Shown here: positions 1 through 8,869 of the stretch, piece by piece
Position numbering within the stretch: the first letter of the stretch is position 1
How the letters are laid out: each line of letters opens with the position of its first letter
Assembly: GCA_008501575.1 (NCBI GenBank)
Contig: QQUO01000076.1
Span: 1-9,847, forward strand
Source: Pseudomonadota bacterium
Lineage (GTDB): Bacteria; Pseudomonadota; Gammaproteobacteria; Xanthomonadales; Marinicellaceae
Length of the DNA stretch: 9,847 nt
Direction: 5' to 3'
The notes under the pieces: generated by a model
The model's input: only the letters and a program-made list of their open reading frames with translations
The model's database searches: none
Told to the model about the DNA's origin: nothing
Program-made: the position numbers and the translations under genes

Positions 1-124
1 CCCGCTGCTCGGTGCAGAGCCGTGGGCAAGTGTAAGAGAAAAAGAATGAAAACGTAAAATATCAATAACCAAAATAGGCTTAAAACAACAAAAAAGCCTT
101 TGTAATGAAAGAGGCGTTCATATA

Positions 125-156
125 TGCAGCGATAGCAGGACGCGGTAGCTGCCAAG
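125..156 (+). repeat. 32-bp direct repeat, copy 1
   Basis: This 32-bp sequence, starting TGCAGCGATAGCAGG and ending GCTGCCAAG, is repeated exactly at 232-263, with starts 107 bp apart. The copies diverge immediately after the shared CCAAG. Exact identity over 32 bp indicates a recent duplication or a dispersed repeat family. No function can be assigned. Confidence 0.9.
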
Positions 157-231
157 CCCGAAGACGTCGGAATGTTTGGCCTGGAGCTGAGGGAAAAGTG
201 GGGCGTGGAGGTCGCCTACAGGAAGTAGGTG

Positions 232-263
232 TGCAGCGATAGCAGGACGCGGTAGCTGCCAAG
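232..263 (+). repeat. 32-bp direct repeat, copy 2
   Basis: This is an exact second copy of the sequence at 125-156. Its last six bases are also the first bases of the hairpin unit at 258-340, so the direct repeat feeds directly into that unit. Between the two copies lie a short hairpin (215-219 with 225-229) and one copy of CTGGAGCTGAGGG. Confidence 0.9.
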
Positions 264-340
264 GCGCCGCTTGGTTTTGAAGGCGCGCGCGTAAAGACTT
301 GTACGTAAGCGTCTCAAAACCAAGCGGCAACGCAGAGATT
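258..340. repeat. 83-bp hairpin repeat unit A
   Basis: The unit has a perfect 14-bp inverted repeat: CCGCTTGGTTTTGA at 267-280 pairs with 314-327 around a 33-nt loop. It aligns without gaps to unit B (375-457). They share CAAGGCG near the left end, CTTGTRCGTR at 298-307, and CAACGCAGAGATT at the right end (328-340). The stem arms differ between the units but each is self-complementary, so the structure is kept rather than the sequence. No T-run follows on either strand, so it is not a classical intrinsic terminator. Confidence 0.85.
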
Positions 341-351
341 AAAATCTGGAG

Positions 352-478
352 CTGAGGGGAAATTTGACTGTGAAGATCAAGGCGGAGCCGATTTTTGACG
401 GCTGAGCGCACAAGCTTGTGCGTGATTGCTGCAAAAATCGGCGACAACGCAGAGATTCGCTGTCAAATTTTTCCTCAG
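352..478. repeat. Long inverted repeat enclosing unit B
   Basis: CTGAGGGGAAATTTGAC (352-368) is complementary to 462-478 at 15 of 17 positions. The two exceptions would be G-U wobbles in a plus-strand RNA and A-C mismatches in a minus-strand RNA. The right arm covers the TGA stop codon (475-477) and one base of the last sense codon of the CtlX-like gene. A folded minus-strand transcript would therefore begin its hairpin at the stop codon. A role in transcript 3'-end formation or stability is possible but not shown. Confidence 0.7.
375..457. repeat. 83-bp hairpin repeat unit B
   Basis: This is a homologue of unit A with the same length and the same conserved ends. The stem is GCCGATTTTTG at 387-397 paired with 432-442. 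Inside the loop is a perfect 16-bp palindrome, CGCACAAGCTTGTGCG (407-422), which aligns with a degenerate version in unit A. The unit is nested inside a longer inverted repeat (352-368 with 462-478), giving a three-tier stem structure. Confidence 0.85.
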
Positions 479-1395
479 AAGATTTCGCCGACCATGCAGC
501 GGAGGGAGCCTCCAGCCTTCTCCAATTCCGAAACCTCGACACCGTGGATATGAAAACCCCATTTATCCAACTTCTTCTTGGACGCTTCGGCTAAGGTATC
601 AAAGGCAGTCTGGCTGAACAATACATCACGCTCGGTGATGGACAGGCAGTTACCGCAGAAAGCCATTTTTTCTTCGTCGGATAAATACAAAACCTTACCT
701 TCGTAGAAATCATCGATGGCTTGTGCCACTTCAGGATCAGCGAAGGAGTCTTTGTGCATAACCACCGCTTCACCGGCCAGGTTGGCCATCACCACATTGG
801 TGTGGTATTCACCTTCGGCCAAATCAAACTGGAAAGTTAAATCCAACTGAAAACCCTCGTCCAATGCCAGTGCGCCTTCATCGTTGACCCGTTCAGTCAT
901 ACCGACAAAGCCGATATTGCGGCCACGATCGGGGACTAAAACACCGGTGAGTTCGGCGATGGCCTGTGGGTGTTCAATAATGTATTCATCGTAATCCAGG
1001 ACACTGTTAAAGAATTTACGGATGTCTTTACGTTCGGTTTCTAATTGGCGATTGGGGTAGCGCATGGAACCGACGATGTAGCGACGATTGTGGTTGGTGG
1101 CGAATGCATTGTTCGGGAATACCGCATCCGGCGTATGTACCGAACCCGGGAAAGACAGCACCGGAATGCCAAAATCCGTGAGCACACGGGCCAGATGCAT
1201 TTGTTGGTAGATGGCCAATTTTTCATCCACGGATTCGTCCATTTGCATGTATTCGTTGTCCTGGGCGGTTTGTTCGTTCAAAGAAAAACCCACCGGTGAC
1301 ACCATGAACGCGGCTTTCATGGCGACGGCTTGTTTGATCGGGTAATTGGCGTATTTTTGGGCTGCTATAAAGTCAGCTACGGTTTTCACTAACAT
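475..1395 (-). CDS. CtlX-like citrulline/arginine-type hydrolase (GME superfamily)
   Basis: The 306-residue product resembles the arginine-deiminase-related family that includes citrulline hydrolase CtlX and is related to dimethylargininases. These enzymes cleave or transfer guanidino/ureido groups through a catalytic cysteine. Visible motifs are VSPVGFSLNEQTAQDN (32-47), HTPDAVFPNN with Asp90, GMTERVN (165-171), EYHTNVVM with His198, and AGGSLRCMVGEIF with Cys300 near the end. That gives the Asp/His/Cys set expected of the superfamily. I chose ATG at 1395 over an upstream TTG (1431) because AAGAG (1402-1406) sits about 6 nt upstream and the TTG extension is unlike the family. The start lies 23 bp inside dusA, so it is the last gene of the operon and probably translationally coupled. 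Substrate is uncertain: citrulline, arginine or methylarginine. No signal peptide is seen, so it is probably cytoplasmic. Confidence 0.8.
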   Translation of the reverse strand: MLVKTVADFIAAQKYANYPIKQAVAMKAAFMVSPVGFSLNEQTAQDNEYMQMDESVDEKLAIYQQMHLARVLTDFGIPVLSFPGSVHTPDAVFPNNAFATNHNRRYIVGSMRYPNRQLETERKDIRKFFNSVLDYDEYIIEHPQAIAELTGVLVPDRGRNIGFVGMTERVNDEGALALDEGFQLDLTFQFDLAEGEYHTNVVMANLAGEAVVMHKDSFADPEVAQAIDDFYEGKVLYLSDEEKMAFCGNCLSITERDVLFSQTAFDTLAEASKKKLDKWGFHIHGVEVSELEKAGGSLRCMVGEIF

Positions 1396-2386
1396 AATTA
1401 ACTCTTGACCTGGCTTCGCTGAGCACCGCAATGTCCTGTTGACGTTTCGGTGCTTCGGTTACTAAATAAGATTTCCACTTTTTACTGCCGGGAAATCCGT
1501 GAAATAATCCCAAGATGGGTCTGATAAGCCAATGCAGGTTTAAGCCTTGCGCCAACTGTTGGACGCAATAATCTTGATAAGCATTGAGTACATCATCGCG
1601 ATTGGTTTCTACGGGTTTGAAACCCAGGGCGTTATGCATTTCTCTGATGAGCCATGGGTCGTTCCAGAAGGCCCGGCCAACCATTACGCCATCAGCGTAT
1701 TGTAAATGATTTTGGGCTTTTTGAATAGAGTCTATACCGCCATTAACCACCACCGTTAAATCCGGAAATTCGGCTTTAATTTGTTCCGGAAAATGATATT
1801 GTAAAGGTGGAATGCTGCGGTTTTGTTTCGGGCTGAGGCCTTTCAGCAGTGCTTTGCGGGCATGGACAATAAAGGTCTGACAACCGGCATCACGGGTGAT
1901 TCGGACAAAACGTTTAAAAAAATCATAATCGGCATCATTATCCACGCCAATGCGGGTTTTTAAGGTAACCGGAATGGCGACGGCTTGTCGCATCTGCTCG
2001 ACACATGCAGCCACCAATTCAGGTTCACGCATTAAACAAGCACCAAAGCGGCCACTTTGTACCCGGTCACTGGGACAACCGATGTTGATATTCACTTCAT
2101 CAAAACCGGCATCTTCAGCCATTTTGGCACATACCGCCATATCCTGTGGCTGACTGCCACCCAGCTGAATCACCACCGGATGTTCTGCCTGATTATAGGC
2201 CAATAAATCCGTGCGCTCGCTGTTTAGTAAAGCACCGGTGGTTATCATTTCGGTGTATAGAACAATATCCGGTGAAATCAATCGATGAAAGAAACGACAA
2301 TGGCGATCGGTCCAATCCAGCATCGGTGCCACACTTAAACGATGATTAACGCCGTGATTATCGACGTTTGCACAATCTGCAATCAC
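1373..2386 (-). CDS. dusA: tRNA-dihydrouridine synthase A
   Basis: DusA is a flavin enzyme that reduces uridines in the D-loop of tRNA. The 337-residue product matches the DusA subfamily along its length: RLSVAPMLDWTDRHCR (16-31), YTEMITTGA (44-52), the catalytic-cysteine motif NIGCPSDRV (Cys104), KTRIG (143-147), IVHARKA with His175 (173-179), VVNGGI (213-218) and the FMN phosphate-binding VMVGR (234-238), followed by a helical C-terminal tRNA-binding region. The only usable start is a GTG at 2386. It overlaps the dapE stop as GTGA, which indicates translational coupling. The roughly 15 residues before the core are similar in extent to the N-terminal tail of E. coli DusA. The size is normal for the family. 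Confidence 0.95.
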   Translation of the reverse strand: MIADCANVDNHGVNHRLSVAPMLDWTDRHCRFFHRLISPDIVLYTEMITTGALLNSERTDLLAYNQAEHPVVIQLGGSQPQDMAVCAKMAEDAGFDEVNINIGCPSDRVQSGRFGACLMREPELVAACVEQMRQAVAIPVTLKTRIGVDNDADYDFFKRFVRITRDAGCQTFIVHARKALLKGLSPKQNRSIPPLQYHFPEQIKAEFPDLTVVVNGGIDSIQKAQNHLQYADGVMVGRAFWNDPWLIREMHNALGFKPVETNRDDVLNAYQDYCVQQLAQGLNLHWLIRPILGLFHGFPGSKKWKSYLVTEAPKRQQDIAVLSEARSRVNYVSENRS

Positions 2387-3516
2387 GACAGCAATAAACG
2401 CTTAATCAAATCCAAGTAAATGTTTTCTAATTGCAGCAGTTGTTTAACCGGCACGTACTCGTTCACTTGGTGAATGGTTTTATTGATCGGTCCCAATTCC
2501 ATGGTAGCAATTCCCAAGGGCGCCACAAAGCGACCGTCAGAGGTGCCGCCTTTGGTGTTAAATTCAGGTTCCACATCACTAAAACACTGAATGGCGGCTT
2601 TTAATTGAGATTTAAAATGGTCATTTTTACAATGAAACGGCTCACCGGATAAGGCCCAGTCAAGCTGATACTTTAAACCGTGTTTATCCAATAAATTGGT
2701 CAGCTGCTTCGCTAAACTGGCTTGACTCGATTCCGGTGAATAGCGAAAATTGGCGGTGATGTGAATGCGTCCGGGAATCACATTGGCCGCACCGGTACCG
2801 GCGTGAATATTGGAAACCTGGAAACTGGTGGGCGGAAAGTCGGCATTGCCACGATCCCATTCATGCCGGGCCACTTGAGCTAAAAATGGGGCAGCTGTGA
2901 ACACCGGATTTTCAGCCACATGCGGATAGGCCACATGGCCTTGTTTACCCTCGATGGTGATGGTCACGTGTAGTGAACCACGGCGACCGACACGCACCGA
3001 ATCACCGACCAATTCGGAGCTGCTGGGCTCACCCACTAAACAGTAATCAAAATGATGATCTTTGGCCATCATCGGCATAAATCGGCGAACACCGTCAGCG
3101 GCTTCGCCTTCTTCATCGGAAGTCAGCATAATGGCGATTTTACCCGGATGGTTTTTATGTTGTGCCACAAATTTTTCTACAGCCAATACCATGGCCGCCA
3201 CCGAACCTTTCATATCGGCCGCCCCGCGGCCATGTAACAAGCCATCCTCGACCAAGCCACTCAATGGTGGGTGCTGCCAATCGGACTCATCTCCGACTGG
3301 CACCACATCAGTGTGACCCAAAAACAATAAAGACGGGCCCGGTTTCTCGCCGTGCCAAATCAGGACATTGTCCACTTCTCCAAAACGGTGGTGATGGCCT
3401 TGAAATCCCTGACCGGCCATGCGGTTCATCAGTAACGGTATGCAGCCGGCATCATCCGGCGTAAAGGACGGTTTTTGAATCAGCTGTTGCGCTAAAGTGA
3501 TGACCTCGGCGTTCAT
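2383..3516 (-). CDS. dapE: Succinyl-diaminopimelate desuccinylase
   Basis: DapE hydrolyses N-succinyl-LL-2,6-diaminopimelate to LL-diaminopimelate and succinate, in the pathway to lysine and the peptidoglycan cross-linking residue. The 377-residue product has the di-zinc M20 peptidase layout: LGHTDVVP (His68, Asp70), GRGAADMKG with Asp101, TSDEEGEA with catalytic Glu135 and ligand Glu136, VGEPSSS with Glu163, the dimerisation-domain GKQGHVAYPH (190-199), KGGTSDGRF (322-330) and His349. Length and all metal ligands agree with the well-studied proteobacterial enzymes. Its ATG shares one base with the upstream TAA (TAATG), so it is probably coupled to the ArsC-family gene. It acts in the same branch as dapD in this operon. 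Confidence 0.97.
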   Translation of the reverse strand: MNAEVITLAQQLIQKPSFTPDDAGCIPLLMNRMAGQGFQGHHHRFGEVDNVLIWHGEKPGPSLLFLGHTDVVPVGDESDWQHPPLSGLVEDGLLHGRGAADMKGSVAAMVLAVEKFVAQHKNHPGKIAIMLTSDEEGEAADGVRRFMPMMAKDHHFDYCLVGEPSSSELVGDSVRVGRRGSLHVTITIEGKQGHVAYPHVAENPVFTAAPFLAQVARHEWDRGNADFPPTSFQVSNIHAGTGAANVIPGRIHITANFRYSPESSQASLAKQLTNLLDKHGLKYQLDWALSGEPFHCKNDHFKSQLKAAIQCFSDVEPEFNTKGGTSDGRFVAPLGIATMELGPINKTIHQVNEYVPVKQLLQLENIYLDLIKRLLLS

Positions 3517-3812
3517 TATGGCAATCCGATGGTAAATTGATCACGACTCAACACCACCGGTCGCTTAATGAGGGTCGGATGGGCGATCAGTGTTTCTATA
3601 CCTATATTATCTTTAGATTCTAATTGTCGATAAGTGGTGCTGCGTTTATTGATTAATTGGCTTAATTCAATGTCTGCCAGCATTGCCTCAAGTAATTGGG
3701 CATCAATGCCATCGCTGCGAAAATCATGAAGCCTGACATTCTCACCGGCCTGCTTGGCCTGTTTAAGCGCGTCACGGACTTTATCACAATTTTTAATGCC
3801 GTAAATAATCAT
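3516..3812 (-). CDS. ArsC/Spx-family (YffB-like) thioredoxin-fold protein, short C-terminus
   Basis: The 98-residue product belongs to the ArsC/Spx/YffB family. It starts with the beta strand and cysteine motif MIIYGIKNCDKVRDALK (Cys9), followed by LHDFRSDGID (28-37), NKRSTTYRQL (55-64) and the conserved IKRPVVL (82-88). Only one cysteine is present. E. coli YffB, the closest relative I recognise, is a glutathione-binding family member of unknown substrate, so arsenate reduction should not be assumed. The protein stops about 15 residues earlier than YffB and lacks the usual C-terminal helix, where the dapE start follows. The ATG overlaps the dapD stop as ATGA. This gene is often found between dapD and dapE in proteobacteria, which hints at a role linked to lysine synthesis but does not prove it. 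Confidence 0.9.
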   Translation of the reverse strand: MIIYGIKNCDKVRDALKQAKQAGENVRLHDFRSDGIDAQLLEAMLADIELSQLINKRSTTYRQLESKDNIGIETLIAHPTLIKRPVVLSRDQFTIGLP

Positions 3813-4624
3813 AGCCGGAGTAACTCATTAATTGAGGTTTTGGCACGGGTTTGGGCATCCACTTGTTTCACAATCACCGCACAATTTAATGAATATTTAC
3901 CGTTATCCGCCGGTAAGCTACCGGGCACCACCACCGAACCCGGTGGTACAAGGCCATAACTAACTGTGTCTTTTTCACGGTCATAAATCTTGGTGCTCAT
4001 ACCGAGATAAACACCCATAGAAATGACACTACCGGCACCAACACGCACCCCTTCCACCACTTCGCTGCGGGCGCCGATAAAACAATTGTCTTCAATAATG
4101 GTGGGGGCCGCTTGCAGGGGTTCTAACACGCCACCGATACCGACGCCGCCGGATAAATGGACATTTTCACCAATTTGGGCACAACTGCCAACCGTGGCCC
4201 AGGTGTCGACCATGGTACCGGCACCGACATAAGCGCCGATATTGACATAAGAAGGCATGCAGACCACCCCTTTGCCGATAAAAGCACCGCGGCGAATGGT
4301 GGCCGGTGGCACAATGCGTGCACCCACACGGCGAAATTCCTCCACATCGGCCTCAAGAAAACGACAAGGCACTTTGTCCCAATAGTTGTGGGTAGTACCG
4401 GGCAAAACGCGATTGGGCGAAGTTTTAAAATACAGGAGTACAGCTTTTTTAAGCCATTCATTGACCTGCCATTCACCGTTAACGGGTTCAGCCACCCGCA
4501 GCTCACCACTTTCCAAAAGCTCCAAACAGGTTTTGATATCGGCACCGTAACGGTCTTTTAAGGCCACCGCCTCAAGTTCATCTCGCTGTTCCCAGGCGCG
4601 GTTTATTTTGTCTGCTAAGGTCAT
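3809..4624 (-). CDS. dapD: Tetrahydrodipicolinate N-succinyltransferase
   Basis: DapD transfers succinyl from succinyl-CoA to tetrahydrodipicolinate, committing flux to the succinylase branch of lysine/diaminopimelate synthesis. The 271-residue product is close to the E. coli length (274). A helical N-terminal domain (about 1-100, with LRVAEPVNGEWQVNEWLKKA at 42-61) precedes a left-handed beta-helix of hexapeptide repeats (about 105-230). Conserved blocks include MPSYVNIGAYV (123-133), GTMVDTWATVGSCAQIG (136-152), VHLSGGVGIGGVLEPLQA (155-172) and EDNCFIGARSEVVEG (178-192). The end INELLRL matches the family end. ATG at 4624 gives the expected N-terminus, with only a weak GGA upstream as ribosome binding site. 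It is the first gene of the minus-strand operon, with a perfect -10 hexamer about 25 bp upstream. Confidence 0.97.
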   Translation of the reverse strand: MTLADKINRAWEQRDELEAVALKDRYGADIKTCLELLESGELRVAEPVNGEWQVNEWLKKAVLLYFKTSPNRVLPGTTHNYWDKVPCRFLEADVEEFRRVGARIVPPATIRRGAFIGKGVVCMPSYVNIGAYVGAGTMVDTWATVGSCAQIGENVHLSGGVGIGGVLEPLQAAPTIIEDNCFIGARSEVVEGVRVGAGSVISMGVYLGMSTKIYDREKDTVSYGLVPPGSVVVPGSLPADNGKYSLNCAVIVKQVDAQTRAKTSINELLRL

Positions 4625-4649
4625 GGTTTATCCAAACATAAAAGCGACT

Positions 4650-4678
4650 ATTATAACGAATCAGGCGAATAACTTTGC
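4650..4678 (-). promoter_or_regulatory. Probable sigma70 promoter of the dapD operon
   Basis: On the minus strand a perfect TATAAT lies at 4655-4650. The hexamer 17 bp upstream (GCAAAG, 4678-4673) is a poor -35. The predicted transcript start near 4643 leaves a leader of roughly 20 nt before the dapD ATG. The 104-bp gap to dciA, transcribed the same way, has no clear terminator, so read-through from dciA is also possible. Confidence 0.5.
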
Positions 4679-4728
4679 TTGAAAAAGAATCAATTTAACG
4701 GCACTGACATCATCCACACAGTGGTTAT

Positions 4729-5037
4729 TTATTCAGCTTGTTGAACCACCACCCTTAATTTTTTGACAGATATTTTGTATTCCTTTTGCATTAACTGTAA
4801 AATGTCTCGGCTAAACATGCGAACTTTGGACGCTGCGGCTTGATTTTCACAAGTAAAAACAGCGATTTCGCCACGAATATTGGCCAACTGGCACAGGCCC
4901 TTAACGGGTGCCGGTAAGGCTGGTTGCAGACGTTTATTTAAGTCAGCCAAATGATTGGCGCGCTTGAGTAAGGCCGATAAACCCTTGTCTTGCGCAATCC
5001 GCTCATTGATTGGTTGTATTTTTTTGCTGCGACTCAT
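4729..5037 (-). CDS. dciA: DUF721 / DciA-type replicative helicase loader, short form
   Basis: DciA proteins load the replicative helicase DnaB in bacteria that lack DnaC. This basic 102-residue product has the DUF721 pattern: a helical N-terminus with LSALLKRANHLADLNKRLQ (20-38), a segment LCQLANIRGEIAVFTCENQAAASKVRMF (48-75, quoted here only as the family core, with key residues Gly56, Asn65 and Arg73) and a final strand VKKLRVVVQ (91-99). This corresponds to the KH-like fold. Family knowledge and its position divergent from an M23 peptidase-secA pair support the call, since this neighbourhood recurs in gammaproteobacteria. The protein ends right after the KH-like core, without the disordered tail known in Vibrio DciA. 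Loader activity is inferred from the family. Confidence 0.8.
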   Translation of the reverse strand: MSRSKKIQPINERIAQDKGLSALLKRANHLADLNKRLQPALPAPVKGLCQLANIRGEIAVFTCENQAAASKVRMFSRDILQLMQKEYKISVKKLRVVVQQAE

Positions 5038-5077
5038 GGGCTTATTTTGAAGTAGGTTATTGTAAATTGCAATGACC

Positions 5078-5088
5078 GCTCTTTAACA
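5078..5088 (+). promoter_or_regulatory. boxA-like sequence in the M23/secA leader region
   Basis: GCTCTTTAACA matches eleven bases of the TGCTCTTTAACA boxA element bound by NusB-NusE in rRNA leaders. It lies 23 bp before the M23 peptidase ATG, in the 74-bp divergent gap with dciA. It would act only if transcription starts upstream of 5078, and I see no convincing plus-strand promoter there. A chance match is plausible. On the opposite strand a TACAAT (5064-5059) could be a -10 for dciA, with a poor -35. Confidence 0.25.
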
Positions 5089-5111
5089 AACACAAATGGC
5101 ATATTTTTACC

Positions 5112-6044
5112 ATGCATAATTTAACCATACTCAAGCAAGACCACAGTGGTATCAAGCAATATTCCCTCGCTAATCGCTCTATTAGAATCAAAATTTATGG
5201 TTTTATGGGCTTAGCTCTGGGGCTGGTCTTTACCTTAGGCCTGGCGAGCGCACCACTGATATTAAGTTTTTCCACTGATTCTGACAAAGACACCATTCAA
5301 CAATTACAAGCCCGTTTACAAGCAGGGCAATCTGAATTGGATACTTTGAAAAAAGAAGTACAAAATGACATTGATGCCATGACTTTGCAAATCGGTCAAC
5401 TGATGGCACAGTCCACCCGACTTAATGCCTTAAGCAGTCGGCTCACGGAAGCCAGCGACATTAATCCTGAAGATTTTGACTTAAATGCCATGCCCGGTCT
5501 GGGCGGTGCCGACTTGGAACTGACCGGTGACATCAACACCCCACAAACAGTCTATGCCAGTCTATTTTCGCTGGAACAAAGTTTTAATCAACAACAAGAA
5601 CAATTTGATGTGTTGTCTCGTTTAATCAACGAACAGTCCATCGAAAGAAATGTGACACCACATTTGATGCCATTGGAATCCGGTTGGATTTCATCGTATT
5701 ACGGTAAACGTATTGACCCCTTTACCGGCCAGCAAGCCAGTCATTCAGGGATGGACTATTCCGGTGCCTATCAATCAAACATACTCGCTGCGGCAGACGG
5801 TGTGGTGGTGTGGGCAGGACCTCGTGGTTCCTATGGTCGCATGGTTGAAATCGACCATGGCAATGGATTTATGACCCGTTATGCCCACGCTCAAAAAGTG
5901 ACGGTAAAACTGGGGCAGCGTGTCACCGCCGGTGAACACATCGCCACCATGGGTAAAACCGGTCGTGCCACTTCAGAACATTTGCACTTTGAGGTGTTAA
6001 AAAATGGTCACAAAGTAAATCCACTGCCTTTTATCCACTCATAA
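5112..6044 (+). CDS. Membrane-anchored M23 (LytM-type) metallopeptidase
   Basis: The 310-residue product has a basic cytoplasmic N-terminus, one transmembrane segment (about 29-52), a periplasmic coiled coil rich in Gln/Leu (about 58-115), a linker and a C-terminal M23 domain (about 185-305). Zinc-site residues are intact: His211 and Asp215 in SHSGMDYSG, and His292 in EHLHFEV. The second histidine motif RYAHA (His259) and GKTGRATSEH (281-290) are also present. It should therefore be an active peptidoglycan endopeptidase rather than an EnvC/NlpD-like degenerate activator. Related genes often sit directly before secA in gammaproteobacteria lacking secM, as here, with an 89-bp gap. The ATG at 5112 has no clear Shine-Dalgarno. 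Exact substrate and any role in division are inference. Confidence 0.92.
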   Translation: MHNLTILKQDHSGIKQYSLANRSIRIKIYGFMGLALGLVFTLGLASAPLILSFSTDSDKDTIQQLQARLQAGQSELDTLKKEVQNDIDAMTLQIGQLMAQSTRLNALSSRLTEASDINPEDFDLNAMPGLGGADLELTGDINTPQTVYASLFSLEQSFNQQQEQFDVLSRLINEQSIERNVTPHLMPLESGWISSYYGKRIDPFTGQQASHSGMDYSGAYQSNILAAADGVVVWAGPRGSYGRMVEIDHGNGFMTRYAHAQKVTVKLGQRVTAGEHIATMGKTGRATSEHLHFEVLKNGHKVNPLPFIHS

Positions 6045-6133
6045 GCTAACTAATTCGGCTAATTTGACTTGAATATCGGATTAATCGAAACCACATAAGT
6101 CGCCTATTGCGAGAATAATCAACAGACAACATT

Positions 6134-8868
<2,735 letters not shown>

Positions 8869-8869
<1 letters not shown>

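Larger units (their letters stand above)
1..474. other. Repeat-rich region without a convincing gene
   Basis: No reading frame here resembles a protein. The open frames run through inverted and direct repeats, which explains their length. The region holds a weak hairpin (arms 76-81 and 94-99, 12-nt loop, little T-run on either side), a duplicated 32-bp sequence, a 13-bp repeat (181-193 and 346-358), two 83-bp hairpin units, and a long inverted repeat reaching the stop codon of the CtlX-like gene. It is the 3' flank of the minus-strand dapD operon, so some of the structures may end or protect that transcript. That is inference. Confidence 0.7.

Noticed and set aside
1..57. Short open frames entering from the left edge on the plus strand (stops at 47-49 and 55-57)
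   Set aside because: Only 15-18 codons each, two competing frames and no recognisable motif. The end of an upstream gene cannot be told from chance.
118..447. 109-codon minus-strand open frame across the left repeat region
   Set aside because: It runs through inverted and direct repeats, the peptide itself contains repeat-derived segments, and it has no domain or ribosome binding site.
125..457. CRISPR array or integron attC cluster
   Set aside because: Only two direct copies with unequal surroundings, the repeats are not spaced by regular spacers, and no GTTRRRY/RYYYAAC core boxes bound the hairpins. No cas or integrase genes are nearby.
4123..4561. Long antisense frames within dapD (134 and 140 codons)
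   Set aside because: They overlap the conserved dapD beta-helix codons and have no protein-like motifs. They are shadows of dapD.
4679..4728. Intrinsic terminator for dciA on the minus strand
   Set aside because: Only 4-5 bp stems before a short T-rich stretch, too weak to call.
5096..5119. Seven-codon upstream frame overlapping the M23 peptidase start
   Set aside because: It is very short, in another frame, with no ribosome binding site, and its overlap is easily due to chance.
6034..6044. DnaA-box-like TTATCCACT near the end of the M23 gene
   Set aside because: A single near-match inside coding sequence with no cluster of boxes or AT-rich unwinding region.
6045..6133. SecM-like arrest peptide or secA promoter
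   Set aside because: No open frame of suitable length with an arrest motif. TTGACT at 6064-6069 has no acceptable -10 at 16-18 bp.
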